From Hypsibius dujardini (taxonomy: Eukaryota; Tardigrada; Eutardigrada; Parachela; Hypsibiidae), in assembly GCA_001579985.1 (NCBI GenBank), contig LRSR01001014.1, positions 1 through 34,303 on the forward strand: a stretch of 34,303 bases of DNA, in the 5' to 3' direction. Under the pieces are notes generated by a model, which was not told where the DNA came from, did no database searches, and saw nothing but the letters and a program-made list of their open reading frames with translations. Made by a program: the position numbers and the translations under genes. Positions 8,958-18,518 of this stretch are shown piece after piece. How positions within the stretch are numbered: the first letter of the stretch is position 1; the number at the start of each line of letters is the position of its first letter.

Positions 8958-10499
8958 TCCGGAGGAGGAAGAGGATTTCGTTGACAAATTCCACCCCGAA
9001 TTGCTAATAATGGAGTCATGTAGTGTTGTTGAGGATGGGGATCTGCTGTCAGTATTGGCTTCAATTCACCTTCTTCTCATTCGCCGAAAGGTGCAGGAGT
9101 CCGCCGCGTACTTCAATATCATCACTCAAAAGCAGCAGATTGATAAAGCAGCTCTGAAAGGCATGGTGCTTTGGATGCAAAAATGCCATCTGCCTCTGAC
9201 AACCTTGGGCGACGGGCATTGTCTCTTCCGTGCTTTGTCTTGGACATTATTTGGCCATCAGAACGCTCATCTCCGTTTACGTCTGTTGTCCATCAGCGTG
9301 ATTACTGAGCATCATGCCTATTTCTTCTCTTACCGTCGGTTGCTTAGCATGAAGGAAAACTTTTCCCTTCCCGAGATGATCCACCACACTTCCAACAGTT
9401 CTCCTACCTTCGACAACGGATGGGGAAATGCTTACAACATCAAGTCTATTGCACTCGCCGCACAGCGGAAAATCTTCGTGTACGGACCTGTCAACCGAGA
9501 GGAACCTCGGTTTCATGACAAGCTTAACCTCTTTCAGGTGTGTCACGCTATCTGATTCCTCTTGTCCGGCCGTTCTAATTTATATAACTTTTAGACGTTG
9601 GCCCGAGCTGCTCATGAGAGCGAGTGTCCACATAAGGCGTTTTATCCGGCGAAGGAGCATCAAACCTCGGGGAGGAGGTCTCTCTGCATCATGCTGTTGG
9701 GCGAACGGCAATTTGCGCATTACGTCGGAAATCTTCCGCGACACCGATCCCTGCGAGAGTCGCCGGAGTTTACTGTCACTAGACGTTACGACATCAGTGT
9801 AGGCATCACGCTAGATTGGGTCTATGTGAGTTCCGACGATGACCACAACGGCTTCCCAAGAGCATCGCAAAAACGGACGGTCTCCTTTCACCGTCAAGGA
9901 TCGTCCAAAGCGAACAACAACTCTCAAGCAAACGCCCGTCGAGGATTTAAGTGAGCGTAAACGTTCTATGTCACCCACTGAGGCTTTCCCAAACCCAAAG
10001 AAGAAGTCCGCTCTCCTTTTTGCTGGAAAAGGTACTGATGGCTACAGTAATATTAGGACAATTCAATTCATTGTACAGCCATGCGCATTCATATTCGGTT
10101 TCAGAGGATGATCGAACGTTGCTCTTCGGTTTTTCGAACGAGGAAGAATCACGTGTGTTTGTTGATTATCCTTGCGAACATTTGGAATTGGCTACGATGA
10201 ATCTGCTCAGCCAACACGCCGCGGGGGATGAGAGTAACATTGAGCTTGGCAATCCCTTCGGTAGACGACATCGGATTATCGTGGATTTCGACGATTGGGA
10301 CGCGCAGTTTGAGGAGTAAAAGCCCTTCAAACCGTCAAGAAATCTGGCAGAACAATCCATTCTCTTCATTGAGCCGTATATCGAACTGCCACCAGCATGC
10401 TACGACTTGAAGGAACTTGCTTTATCATCGGATTTCAACCTATCCGACACTAATTCCGAACTGGAAAACGCCCCTCTCCCTGATTGTGATGCCGCCTGA
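8958..10499 (+). pseudogene. C-terminal OTU domain and acidic tail, copy A
   Basis: After the helicase frameshift, homology resumes with the acidic stretch EDGDLLSVL. A deletion near 9075 removes an intron and flanking codons in frame. The OTU core has LGDGHCLFRAL with the likely catalytic Cys (about 9219), then NAYNIKSIALAA, and after a 57-nt intron (9538-9594) FAHYVGNLPRH with the likely catalytic His. OTU proteins are cysteine proteases, mostly deubiquitinases. The tail (exons 9595-10031 and 10105-10499) is Ser/Asp/Glu-rich with a basic KRKRSM-like patch. An 8-bp deletion near 9890 and a TAA at 10317-10319 break it. The ancestral end is TGA 10497-10499. Confidence 0.85.
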
Positions 10500-11249
10500 T
10501 CTGCGAAGGGGTCGTTCATGCCTCCCGCCCACATGTCACGTTCTTTTGCCGAGGCAATGTGATCGAGTTCCCATTAGAAGAACGTTCGAGCTTCCGCATT
10601 GCGAAGGGCGTTTAGTTGACGGTTTCTCCGTAATAAGTGTACATATTTCAGTTTTTTCTTTATACATTTAAACGGCCTGAAAATTCGTTACAATTCAGTG
10701 CCTTTTTTTAAAAAATTACGCTACTGTTTTTGCACAATAATCATCATGTGTTTGTCTATGTCTATGTGACCAGCTGAACTACGGCGAAGTTTGGCAAATT
10801 ACTAAACGAGACTCCGATTTCAGTTGTGAAACATACATTTACCATCCAACCGAAACCCAAGTAGTCAGTAATGCCCGATAATTGGCAAGTTTTACTGAAC
10901 CGATTGAACCGCTGCTTTACAGCTTGAAGCGCCGGTAGTTTGGGGGTACGGGGGGCGGAGCCCCCCGCTTGGGGGTAGAGGGGGCGAAGCCCCCTCAGTC
11001 AATCAATATATACCATTAGATTCTTCTAAATTTCTTTTACGATAAGTGATGCATTGTTTTGAAGTAAATACTTTTACGGGGAATGGTCAGGGACGAGGGC
11101 AAGCGGGTTCAGAGCGCGCTGTCCGGGTCTCGTCTTTTTTTTTAAGATAACAAGCGCGCGGAGTGCGCGCAGCAAGAGTTTGAAATATAATTCCATATCG
11201 TTCCAAGTCGATTGGGCAACAACTGAAACGTGTCACGGAATTGAGGGAT
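10500..11249. other. Gene-free 3' flank with GC-rich hairpins, copy A
   Basis: No coding region is supported. Bases 10500-10745 align with the 3' flank of copy B; its AATAAA is AATAAT here. From about 10750 to 11249 the sequence is absent from the end of copy B, but its hairpin-bearing part is repeated at about 14430-14700, so it looks like an insertion. GCGCGCGGAGTGCGCGC-like short inverted repeats occur near 11150. Confidence 0.6.
10949..10996. repeat. Double GC-rich hairpin, first copy
   Basis: Two adjacent perfect 8-bp stems with three-base loops: CGGGGGGC-GGA-GCCCCCCG (10949-10967) and GAGGGGGC-GAA-GCCCCCTC (10978-10996). The same pair recurs at 14461-14508 with the same loops and spacing. 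They resemble mobile double-hairpin elements, or the hairpin near a Helitron 3' end. Function not established. Confidence 0.85.
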
Positions 11250-11740
11250 GATCGGAAAAACACTGTTACATATTATTGGTTCCCCCTAACCTTCTAAAGG
11301 TGCGGGGGCACCTTTGCTTTTACCATCGGTAAAGCGAAGTCTTGTTATCCAATTAACCAATTATCCAATTATCCAATTATCCAATTATCCATTATTATCC
11401 AATTATCCAATTATCCAATTAACCAATTAACCATATTATAGTAATAAACGCAGTTGAAGGTTGAAGAAATATTTCTGACTCGACTCCTGGACAACTGAAG
11501 AGCTCGTCAACTTGGATTTCAGAATCCAAAGAGAAAGTTAAGTTAATTATTATTAATTATTAAGAATGTCCAGTTAAGACCCGAGGGTTCGGGTATTGCG
11601 CAATAATTTTCACACTTTACTGAACCGACTGAATGTTTACTGAACCAGCTGAACTCCGACATAACTGAACAGTTCACTATTTCAGTATCCGTTATCCGTA
11701 AAAAAATTGATGTTAGTTTCAAGCAACGACCTCAGCGGTG
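11250..11740. repeat. Repeat R, copy 1 (after element copy A)
   Basis: First of three copies (others about 15080-15420 and 30950-31635). Shared parts are ACACTGTTACATATTATTGG, an imperfect hairpin with CCCCC/GGGGG and ACCTT/AAGGT arms (near 11283-11309), an ATTATCCA array, and a block containing CTGACTCGACTCCTGGACAA. The left-end stem found in the other two copies (CCGAC/GTCGG) is missing. Homology with the third copy ends near AGCGGTGAA, here about 11738. No reading frame. It may be the element 3' end or a separate dispersed repeat. Confidence 0.7.
11345..11437. repeat. ATTATCCA tandem array, copy 1
   Basis: Period-8 units, mostly ATTATCCA with a few ATTAACCA, inside repeat R. Much shorter than the equivalent array at 31078-31350. 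Confidence 0.9.
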
Positions 11741-11756
11741 AAAAAAACTGAAAAGT

Positions 11757-12057
11757 CTTACTTTATCGATTGTTTTTGCAATACTATACATTTTTAAGTT
11801 TGGCCTTTTTGGGAATGCAATAATGGTGTTTCAAATTATTTTAAAACACGGCGAAATATGTGCCAAACAATATTTTCGAAACGGTTTTAGCATTTACGCA
11901 AAGATTTACGAAAATCCCGCCATTCACCGCATTGGGAAGACTTGAACAATATCCAAGCAGTATTATAACATGTTTCGTCAAGCGTTAGATGCTAATGTGT
12001 TAACCGTTGTGGTCGATTGATTGATTATAAGTTTATACCACTCGTAAATGGATTGAT
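11757..12057. repeat. A/T-rich unit U, copy 1
   Basis: A unit of about 300 bp that recurs at about 12687-13000 and in truncated form at about 13399-13520. Landmarks are GGCGAAATATGTGCC, CGCCATTCACCGC, and CCGTTGTGGTCGATTGATTG, which leads into each TTGA array. No open frame. Confidence 0.75.
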
Positions 12058-12435
12058 AATTGAATTGATTGATTGATTGTTAGGAGAATTGACTGCTTGA
12101 AAGGGGGATAAATAGATTGATTGTCAGTAGTACTGATTGATTGAAAGAAAAATTGATTGATTGACTGATAAGAGAATTGATCGATTGATTGATTGATAGG
12201 AGAACTGATTGATTGATTGATTGATAGGAGAATTGATTGATCGAAAGGGGGATTGATTGACTGATTGAAAGGGGAAATGATTGAAAGCGTAATCGATTGA
12301 TTGATTGAAAGAGAGATTGAATGATTGATTGAAAGGGAGATTGATTGATTGAAAGCGTAATTGATTGAAAGGGAGATAGATTGATTGAAAGCGGGATTGA
12401 TTGATAGACAGATAGATAAATAAGTTGATTGATTG
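12012..12435. repeat. TTGA microsatellite array 1
   Basis: Degenerate GATTGATTGATT units with interspersed AAAGGGGGA and AGGAGAA variants. The reverse strand gives an Asn/Gln/Ser/Ile-rich open frame, which I treat as a repeat artefact. It directly follows unit U copy 1. Confidence 0.9.
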
Positions 12436-12686
12436 GACCGTAGCGGTCAAAAAAATGATATTATTTTTCGTCTCCCTGCGTAGGTGAACCCAATCAAATA
12501 TGTCAGTGAGGTCGTGGTAAAGTGGTATGCACACAGTTTTCCTATGCAGGAGGTGCACGGTTAACCAGTTAACCTCACCCAACCAGTTAAAGTCATAAGT
12601 TTCTTTTAAAATTCTTTTACAATGATTGAGGTATTGTATTAAAATGATTATTTTTAGTTCGCGGGGACGAGGGCAAGCGCGCGAAA
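12436..12686. other. Gene-free spacer between TTGA arrays
   Basis: No gene or clear repeat is seen. It holds the phrase GGAGGTGCACGG (near 12548), which recurs near 15556, and an A/T-rich stretch. Confidence 0.5.
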
Positions 12687-13000
12687 CGTTTACTTAATCG
12701 ACTGTGTTTGCAATACTGTATATTTTTGAGTTTGGCATTTCGGGGAACGCAATAATATTGCTTAACATTATTTTAAAACGGCGAAATATGTGCCCAATAA
12801 TATTTTTGAAACAGTTTTAGCATTTTCGCAAAGAATTCTGAAAATCACGCTTTCGCCATTCACCGCTTTGGGAAGACAGGAAAAATATCCAGGCGCTATT
12901 ATACCATGGTTCGGCAAGCGTTTGATGTCAATGTGTTCACCGTTGTGGTCGATTGATTGATTGGCAGGTTATACAATTCATGGGTGGAATGATTGATTGA
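12687..13000. repeat. A/T-rich unit U, copy 2
   Basis: Second copy of the unit at 11757-12057, diverged by scattered substitutions and small indels. It again ends in CCGTTGTGGTCGATTGATTG and passes into a TTGA array. Confidence 0.75.
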
Positions 13001-13395
13001 TTGATAAGTGAGTTGAATGATTGATTGCTAGGTGAATAGATTAAGTGATTGATAGGTGAACTGATTGAGGGATTGATAGGTGAATTGATTGTAAGGGGAA
13101 TCGATTGATTGATTGGGGGATAGAATAAAGATTAGATTGATTGATAGGCGGATCGACTGATTGATTATTAGGTGGATCGACGGATAGGTCAATTGATCGA
13201 TTGATTGGCAGTTTATATAAATGATTAGTTTTTAGAGAGATACATTGATTGATTCAATTTTGTTTTGCTTATTAAGGGCTCGATTGATTGATTCGATTGT
13301 TTTGTCCTTTTCCAGTACGACTCGATTGATTGATTGATTCATATTTGCTTGGTTCCACATGGCCTAATAATTCGATTGATTGATAACCAAGCAAA
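12949..13395. repeat. TTGA microsatellite array 2
   Basis: Degenerate TTGATTGA repeats with TAGGTGAA variants, becoming sparse after 13230 where TTTTGTTTTGCTT-type phrases alternate with short ATTGATTG runs. A similar alternation occurs at 13790-14300. Confidence 0.85.
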
Positions 13396-13398
13396 TAT

Positions 13399-13520
13399 AT
13401 TGGAACAATATCCAAGCGCTATTATAGCATGGTTTGTCAAGCGTTAGATGCTTATGTGTTAACCGTTGTGGTCGATTGATAGATTATAAGTTTATACAAC
13501 TCATAAGTGGAATGGTCGAT
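13399..13520. repeat. A/T-rich unit U, truncated copy 3
   Basis: Only the right portion of unit U is present (from ACAATATCCAAGCGCTATTAT to the TTGA junction). It is closer to copy 1 in the GTTAGATGCTTATGTG stretch. Confidence 0.7.
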
Positions 13521-14300
13521 TAATTGTTAATTGATTTGTTTGATCGATTGATTTATTGTTAGGAGAATTGATTGAATGATAGGGGAAATGATTGATTGAT
13601 AGGGGAAATGATTGATCGATTGATCGACAGGGGAACTGATCTGTTGAAAGGGGAATTGATTTATTAATAGGGGATAGATTGGTGGACAGATAGAATGATA
13701 GACTGATTGAGTGAAAAGGGAATCGATTGATAGACAGATAGGTAGACAAATTGAGCGATAGGCGAATTGATTGATTGAATGGCATTTTATATGAATATTA
13801 AGTTTTAGTTGGATTTTTAGATTGAATCAATTTTGTTTTGCTTGTAAGCGCTCGATTGATTGTTTCAATTGTTTTGTCCTTTTTCAATACGGCTCCATTG
13901 ATTGATTGTTTCATTTTAGTTTGGTTCCACATGGCTTAATGGTTTGATTGATTGATCAATTTTTTTCTGTTAGAGCTTGATTGATTGACTCAACTTCGTT
14001 TGGTGAATAACGGCTCGATAATGATTGATAGATTTAATTCTCTTCTTTCCTACTGAACTTTGATTGAGTGTTTCAATTTTTTTGTTTAAAAAGGTTCGAT
14101 TGACTGATTGAATAAATTTGGTTTTGTTTGTTTATGGTTTCATAGATTGAATGTTTGAGCAAGTCTTATTCTAATCAAAGCTCGAGTGATTGAGTGAGTT
14201 AATATTTAATAATTACGTTATGTTCATTTCAGTTTAGATAAATTGATTAAATGAGTAAGTTCTATATTGTGACTCAAGGCTCGTTTGATTGACTGGTTCT
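13471..14300. repeat. TTGA microsatellite array 3 and degenerate tail
   Basis: Dense TTGA repeats to about 13790, with AGGGGAA and GACAGATAG variants. The tail alternates TTGATTGATT runs with GGTTCCACATGGCTTAAT-like phrases. Reverse-strand open frames here are repeat artefacts. Confidence 0.85.
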
Positions 14301-14460
14301 GTTTGTTTGTCGTTTTGTCAGTGTGTGTTTCTGTCTGTCGTCTAACTGTTTGTTTGTCAGCGTATCTAATTGTCTAGTGTCTGTTTGTCTGTCTCTCTGT
14401 CTGCCTGTCTTTTTTACCAACTTAAATACTTTACAGCTTGATGCGCCGGGCAGGGGGGTA
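14301..14460. repeat. Short CTGT tract before second double hairpin
   Basis: A CTGT/TTTGT pyrimidine tract of about 115 bp (14301-14415), then TTTACAGCTTGATGCGCCGG, matching the sequence before the first double hairpin (10918-10935). Confidence 0.7.
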
Positions 14461-14508
14461 CGGGGGGCGGAGCCCCCCGCTTGGGGGTTGAGGGGGCGAA
14501 GCCCCCTC
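14461..14508. repeat. Double GC-rich hairpin, second copy
   Basis: The same two stems and loops as 10949-10996: CGGGGGGC-GGA-GCCCCCCG (14461-14479) and GAGGGGGC-GAA-GCCCCCTC (14490-14508). Homology to the first copy continues about 100 bp on both sides taken together, so the hairpins belong to a larger duplicated unit. Confidence 0.85.
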
Positions 14509-15079
14509 AGTCAATCAGTAAATATCAACAGATTCTTTTAAAAGTGTTTAAAATGATTGATGCATTATATTGAAGTAAGCATTTTCAGTGTGCGGGGAAG
14601 AAGCAAGTGCGCACAGGCCGAGTCTTTTCTCATTTGGTACGAGTGCGAGCGCGCGGAGCGCGCGCTGCACGAGTTTAGAGTTATGTTCGTATTCCATGTC
14701 GATTGCGTAATAACATGTTTAGGAATGAACGAGCGATGATCGCGCGATTGATCGTTTCATCGACTGATAGATGGATTGATTGATTGTAAGGTGGATTGAT
14801 TGATTGTTACGTGATCGATTGTTTGGATAAAAGGTCGAATGATTGATAGGTGATTTGATTGATTGAAAGATTGGCTGTTTAATCGCTTGAGTGTATGATT
14901 GATTGCCTGAGTGATTCAATTCCTCAGTTTGAACAAAGCTCGATTAATTGATTGCACAAATTGGGTTTTGTTTTATGAAGTACTTTTTTCAACTTGAATA
15001 AAGTGTGCGAAAATGATGGCGAGCGCGCAACTTAATTAATAAATTTCAAAATCGTCATTTGTTTCAAAATCAACTACCG
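14509..15079. other. Gene-free stretch with a short TTGA array
   Basis: No gene is supported. The first part continues the hairpin-associated repeat and contains GCGCGCGGAGCGCGCGC (near 14651), a self-complementary sequence related to that near 11150. A TTGA array occupies about 14745-14960. Confidence 0.6.
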
Positions 15080-15420
15080 ACAGATGGTCGGACAAACACT
15101 GTTACATATTATTGGTTCCTCCTAACCTTCTCAAGGTGCGGGGGCACGCTCTGCTCTTACCATCGGTAAAAGCCAAGCGCTTGTTATCCAATTAACCAAT
15201 TATCCAATTATCCTATTATCCAATTATCCAATTAACCAATAATATTGTAACAAACGCACTTGAAACAGGGGAAAAAATTACTGACTCGACTCCTGGACAA
15301 CTGAATAGCTCGTCAACTCGGATTTCAGAATACGACGAGAAAACGGGTTGCAATGTCCAGTTAGGACTCGAGCGGTCAAGTTTTGATAATACTTTTCTTT
15401 TTCGGGCCTTGATAAACGGC
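15080..15420. repeat. Repeat R, copy 2 (no coding element upstream)
   Basis: Begins with CCGACAGATGGTCGG (5-bp stem), then ACAAACACTGTTACATATTA, the CCCTAACCTTCTCAAGGTGCGGG hairpin region, an ATTATCCA array (about 15187-15240) and the CTGACTCGACTCCTGGACAA block. Unlike copies 1 and 3 it follows no Helitron gene, showing that R can occur alone. Confidence 0.7.
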
Positions 15421-15778
15421 TTTAAATCGGTCGTGGCTTAGCGGTTTGAACAGGATCTTATTGTTTTCAATGCATTTCCTTTTAAAACAGGTACACTTCA
15501 ATAGGTGCATCTCAGTAAAATCGTGTTGTTTCTACAGGTAGTCCAGACTTTATAGGAGGTGCACGGATCAATCCCGGGTCTGACCTTTTTTCTTTTCTTT
15601 TTTTTACTTTAAATGTGCCAACACTCATTAATTAATTCGAATACGTCGGAGACGAAATCCTGGGATCTTGCGGATATTGACGAGGCGAAACAATTGGGCG
15701 CCACCGCCAAATTCGTCGGCTTGCTGCGGTAAGACTTCGAATTTCCCAGCAAAAAGGTGCGTTTGTGCTGAGGAGGTC
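15421..15778. other. Gene-free spacer
   Basis: No supported gene. Bases 15746-15776 carry CAGCAAAAAGGTGCGTTTGT and the following GAGGAGGTCGCGG, the phrase that forms the loop edge of the two palindromes downstream. Confidence 0.5.
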
Positions 15779-16108
15779 GCGGCCGAAACCCTGTCGCACG
15801 CACTTCCGGTTGGACCATAGACCCCGAACTATTAACTTGATGCTGTACTCAAGTCCCATCGAGACAGATTTGCCCTGAAAAGCGTAATGCGGTGAGCTTC
15901 GGGGAAGAAAACCGCCGCGACCACTTCAAACACTGACAGCAAAAAGGTGCGTTCGTGCCCAGGAGGTCGCGGCGGTTTTCTTCTCCGAAGCTCACCGCAT
16001 TACGCTTTTTAGGGCAAATCTGCCTCAACGGGACTTGATTATACCATGGAGCGATCGGTTCGGGGCCTGGCGTCCAACCGGAACTGCGTGCGATGGAGTT
16101 TCGGCACA
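15779..16108. repeat. Palindrome P1
   Basis: An inverted repeat of about 330 bp. Inner arms 15849-15922 and 15965-16037 are nearly perfect complements (GCGGTGAGCTTCGG against CCGAAGCTCACCGC, with a GGTCGCGGCGG edge). Outer parts, including GCCGAAAC...TCGCACGC, extend it to about 15779 and 16108. The loop is about 42 nt (15923-15964) and holds CAGCAAAAAGGTGCGTTCGT. No reading frame is credible. Probably a foldback element or an inverted duplication. Confidence 0.85.
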
Positions 16109-16814
16109 GCTCTTACAGTGGTGTATTTGCGGGAGGCTTCGATTCGTTGATTGATTGAAAACACGAATTTTGGTTTTGCGTCTGTCAAACTTAATCAATC
16201 AATCAACAGCCGTGTGGCACGCAAAATTAAAATTTGTATTCTCAATCAATCAATCGATCGAAGTCTCCCACAAAGGCACCACTGTAAGAGCTGTGCCGAA
16301 ATCCCATCGAACGCATTTTCGGTCGGACGCCAGACCCCGAACCAATTGCGTGATGGTTTACTTGAGTCTCGTAATACAGATTCACCCTGAAAAACTTAAT
16401 GCGGTGAGCTTCGGTGAAAAAAACCGCCGCGACCATTGCCAGCAAAAAGGTGCATTCGTGTCCAGGAGGTCGCGGCGGTTTTCTTCCCCGAGGCTCACCG
16501 CATTACGCTTTTCAGAGCAAATCTGCCACAAAGCGACTTGTAAATATCATGGAGCGATTGGTTCGGGGTCTGGCGTCCAACCGGAAGTGCGTGCGATGAA
16601 GTTTCGACACAACTCTTACAGTGGTGCATTTGTGGGAGGCCTTGATCGATTGATTGTTTGAGATTACGGATATTGATTTTCCGTGCCACACGGCCGTTGA
16701 TTGATCGATTGAATTTGACTGCCACTCAAAACCGAAATCCGTATTTTCGATCAATCAATCGATCGAGGCCTCCCATAAACGCACCACTGTAAGTGTTGTG
16801 CCGAAATCCCATCG
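16091..16814. repeat. Palindrome P2
   Basis: An inverted repeat of about 724 bp centred near 16451, with arms of about 345 bp. Nested from the outside in: TTCGGCACAGCTCTTACAGTGG-type segments, TTGA runs, GCCGTGTGGCACG against CGTGCCACACGGC, a CCCGAACCA/TGGTTCGGG segment, and the GCGGTGAGC...GGTCGCGG core shared with P1. The loop is about 32 nt (16435-16466). Its left end overlaps the right end of P1, and its right end abuts the CTGC tract. Open frames across the arms mirror each other and are not genes. Confidence 0.85.
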
Positions 16815-17354
16815 CCTGCCTGCCTAGGCCTGCCTGATTGCTTGTTTGTTTTTCCGCTTGCCTGCTCGTTTACAGGCCTCTCTGCCTGTTTGCCTGTTAG
16901 CCTACCTGCCTGCCTGCCTGCCTGTCTCTGTGCCTCTCTGCCTGTCGCTCTGCCTGCCTGTCATTCTTCTTGTTTGCCTGCTTGCTTGCTTACAAGCCTC
17001 TTTGCCTCCCTGCCTCTTTTTCTTTCTTTCTGCCTGCCTGCTTGCCTGCTTTTCTGCCTCTTTCTTCCTGCCTGCCTGCCTGCCTGCCTGCATGTCTTTC
17101 TGCCTGCCTGCCTTTCTGACTCCCTTTCTGCTTCTCTTTCTGCTTGCCTGCTTGTCCGCCTGGCTGCCTGCCTGTTTGCCAGTCTGCTTCGCTGTTTGCC
17201 TGCCTGCCTGCCTTTCTGCCTGTTTGCTTGTCTGTCTGCCTGCTTGCTTACAGGCCTCTCTGCCTACCTGCCTGCCTGCTTTTTCTTCCTTTCTGCCTGC
17301 TTGTTTGCCTGCTTTTCTGCCTCTTTCTGCTTGCCTGCTTTTCTTTCTCTCTTT

Positions 17355-17401
<47 letters not shown>

Positions 17402-18290
17402 CTTCTTTGCCTGCCTACCTGTCTTTCTGTCTGCCTGCCTACTTGCCTTTCTGCTTCTCTTTTTGCTTGCCTGCCTGACTGTCCGCTTGGCTGCCTGCCT
17501 GTCCGCCTGGCTGCCTGCCTGTTTGTCTGCCTGCTTCGCTGTTTGCCTGCTTGACTGCCTTTCTGCCTGTTTGCTTGTCTGCCTGCCTGCCTGCCTGCTT
17601 CTCTTCCTTTCTGCCTGCTTGCCTACTTTTCTGCCTCTTGCTTCCTGCTTGCCTGCCTTTCTACTTGTTTGCCTGCCTGCCTGCCTTTCTTTCTGCCTGT
17701 CTGCCTGTCGTTCTGCTTGCCTGTCATTCTTTCTTTCTGCCTGTCTGCGTTTCTGCCTCTCTTTCTGCCTCTCTTTCTGCCTCTCTTTCTGCTTGCCTGC
17801 CTGCCTGTCTGCTTGGCTGCCTGTCTGTCCGCCTGGCTGCCCGCCTGGTTACCTGCCTGTTTGCCTGCCTGCCTGCCTGCTTCCTTTCTGCTTGTTTGCT
17901 TCTCTGCTTAACTGCCTGCTTGCTTGTCTGCTTTATTGCTCTTTTCTGCTTGCCTGCCTGCCTACCTGTCTTTCTGCCTGCCTGCCTGCCTGCTTGCCTT
18001 TCTGCCTTTTTTTGCTTGTCTGCCTGCCTGCCTACTTGTCTTTCTGCCTGTCCGTCTGTTGTTCTGCCTGCCTGTCTCTTTTCCTGCCTGCTTGCCTGCT
18101 TGCATGTCTCCCTAACTGCCTACCTGCTTGCCTTACTCCCTTCCTGTCTTTCTGTCTACTTGTCTACCTGCCTACCTGTCTGCTGGCCTGTCTGCTTGCC
18201 TTTCTGCTTGGCTGCTTGCCTGTTTGCAAGTTTCTCTGTCGGCCTACGTGCCTCCCTGCCTCCCTGCTTTTCTGCTTGCCTCTCTGCGTT
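16812..18290. repeat. Pyrimidine-rich CTGC/CTTG microsatellite
   Basis: About 1.48 kb of degenerate CTGC, CTTG and CTTT units, open in all three forward frames (the longest gives 485 Cys/Leu/Pro-rich codons). The open frames follow from the repeat unit, not from selection. It directly precedes the conserved 5' flank of element copy B. Confidence 0.95.
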
Positions 18291-18295
18291 CAATG

Positions 18296-18518
18296 TTAAA
18301 AAAACACTGCGCAAGATGCTTGCCCCGCAAGAGCTGTCCCGCCCGTTCTACACTGTTGTTCATTTGTTTTAATGTTTGTTTTGTTACGATGTTTTTTTAT
18401 TCGTTAGTTTCCTCTTTACAGTTTACTATACTTGCTTGTCTTTTTATTTATCTAGAATTCAGCAGCATCAGCTTTGGTTTTCGTTTTTTTTTCACCAATC
18501 AACAGTTCCTGCATTGCA
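18296..18518 (+). promoter_or_regulatory. 5' flank of SGNH gene, copy B
   Basis: Aligns with about 740-964 of copy A, starting at AAAAAAACACTGCGCA. Likely promoter and leader of the SGNH-like gene, by position and conservation only. Confidence 0.4.

Larger units (their letters stand above)
4184..10499 (+). pseudogene. Helitron-like Rep/helicase gene, copy A (disrupted)
   Basis: A multi-exon gene with the Helitron order: SANT-like, Cys-rich, Rep, PIF1 helicase, OTU, acidic tail. Introns by GT-AG and copy B alignment: about 4216-4270, 4684-4743, 5191-5244 (acceptor lost: TG for AG), 5582-5640, 6343-6409, 6829-6887, 7442-7501, 9538-9594 and 10032-10104. Lesions: the deletion near 4184; stop 4310-4312; frameshift near 4595; stops 5047 and 5473; deletion near 5491 (about 404 bp); deletion near 5770 (about 449 bp, removing Rep motif 1); stops 6634 and 7018; one extra C at 8943-8948; deletion near 9075 (about 160 bp, removing an intron); 8-bp deletion near 9890; stop 10317. 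Exon lengths 419, 554 and 395 bp equal those of copy B. Rep-helicase proteins nick, unwind and replicate the element by a rolling-circle mechanism; this copy cannot. Confidence 0.92.

Noticed and set aside
12124-13785. Reverse-strand Asn/Gln/Ser/Ile-rich open frames
   Set aside because: Translations of TTGA arrays; no conserved domain and no conservation between array copies.
16151-16754. Short open frames across the palindromes on both strands
   Set aside because: Frames mirror each other across the inverted arms and have no recognisable domain.
16842-18372. Long Cys/Leu/Pro-rich open frames, up to 485 codons
   Set aside because: They lie within the CTGC microsatellite and are explained by its unit composition.
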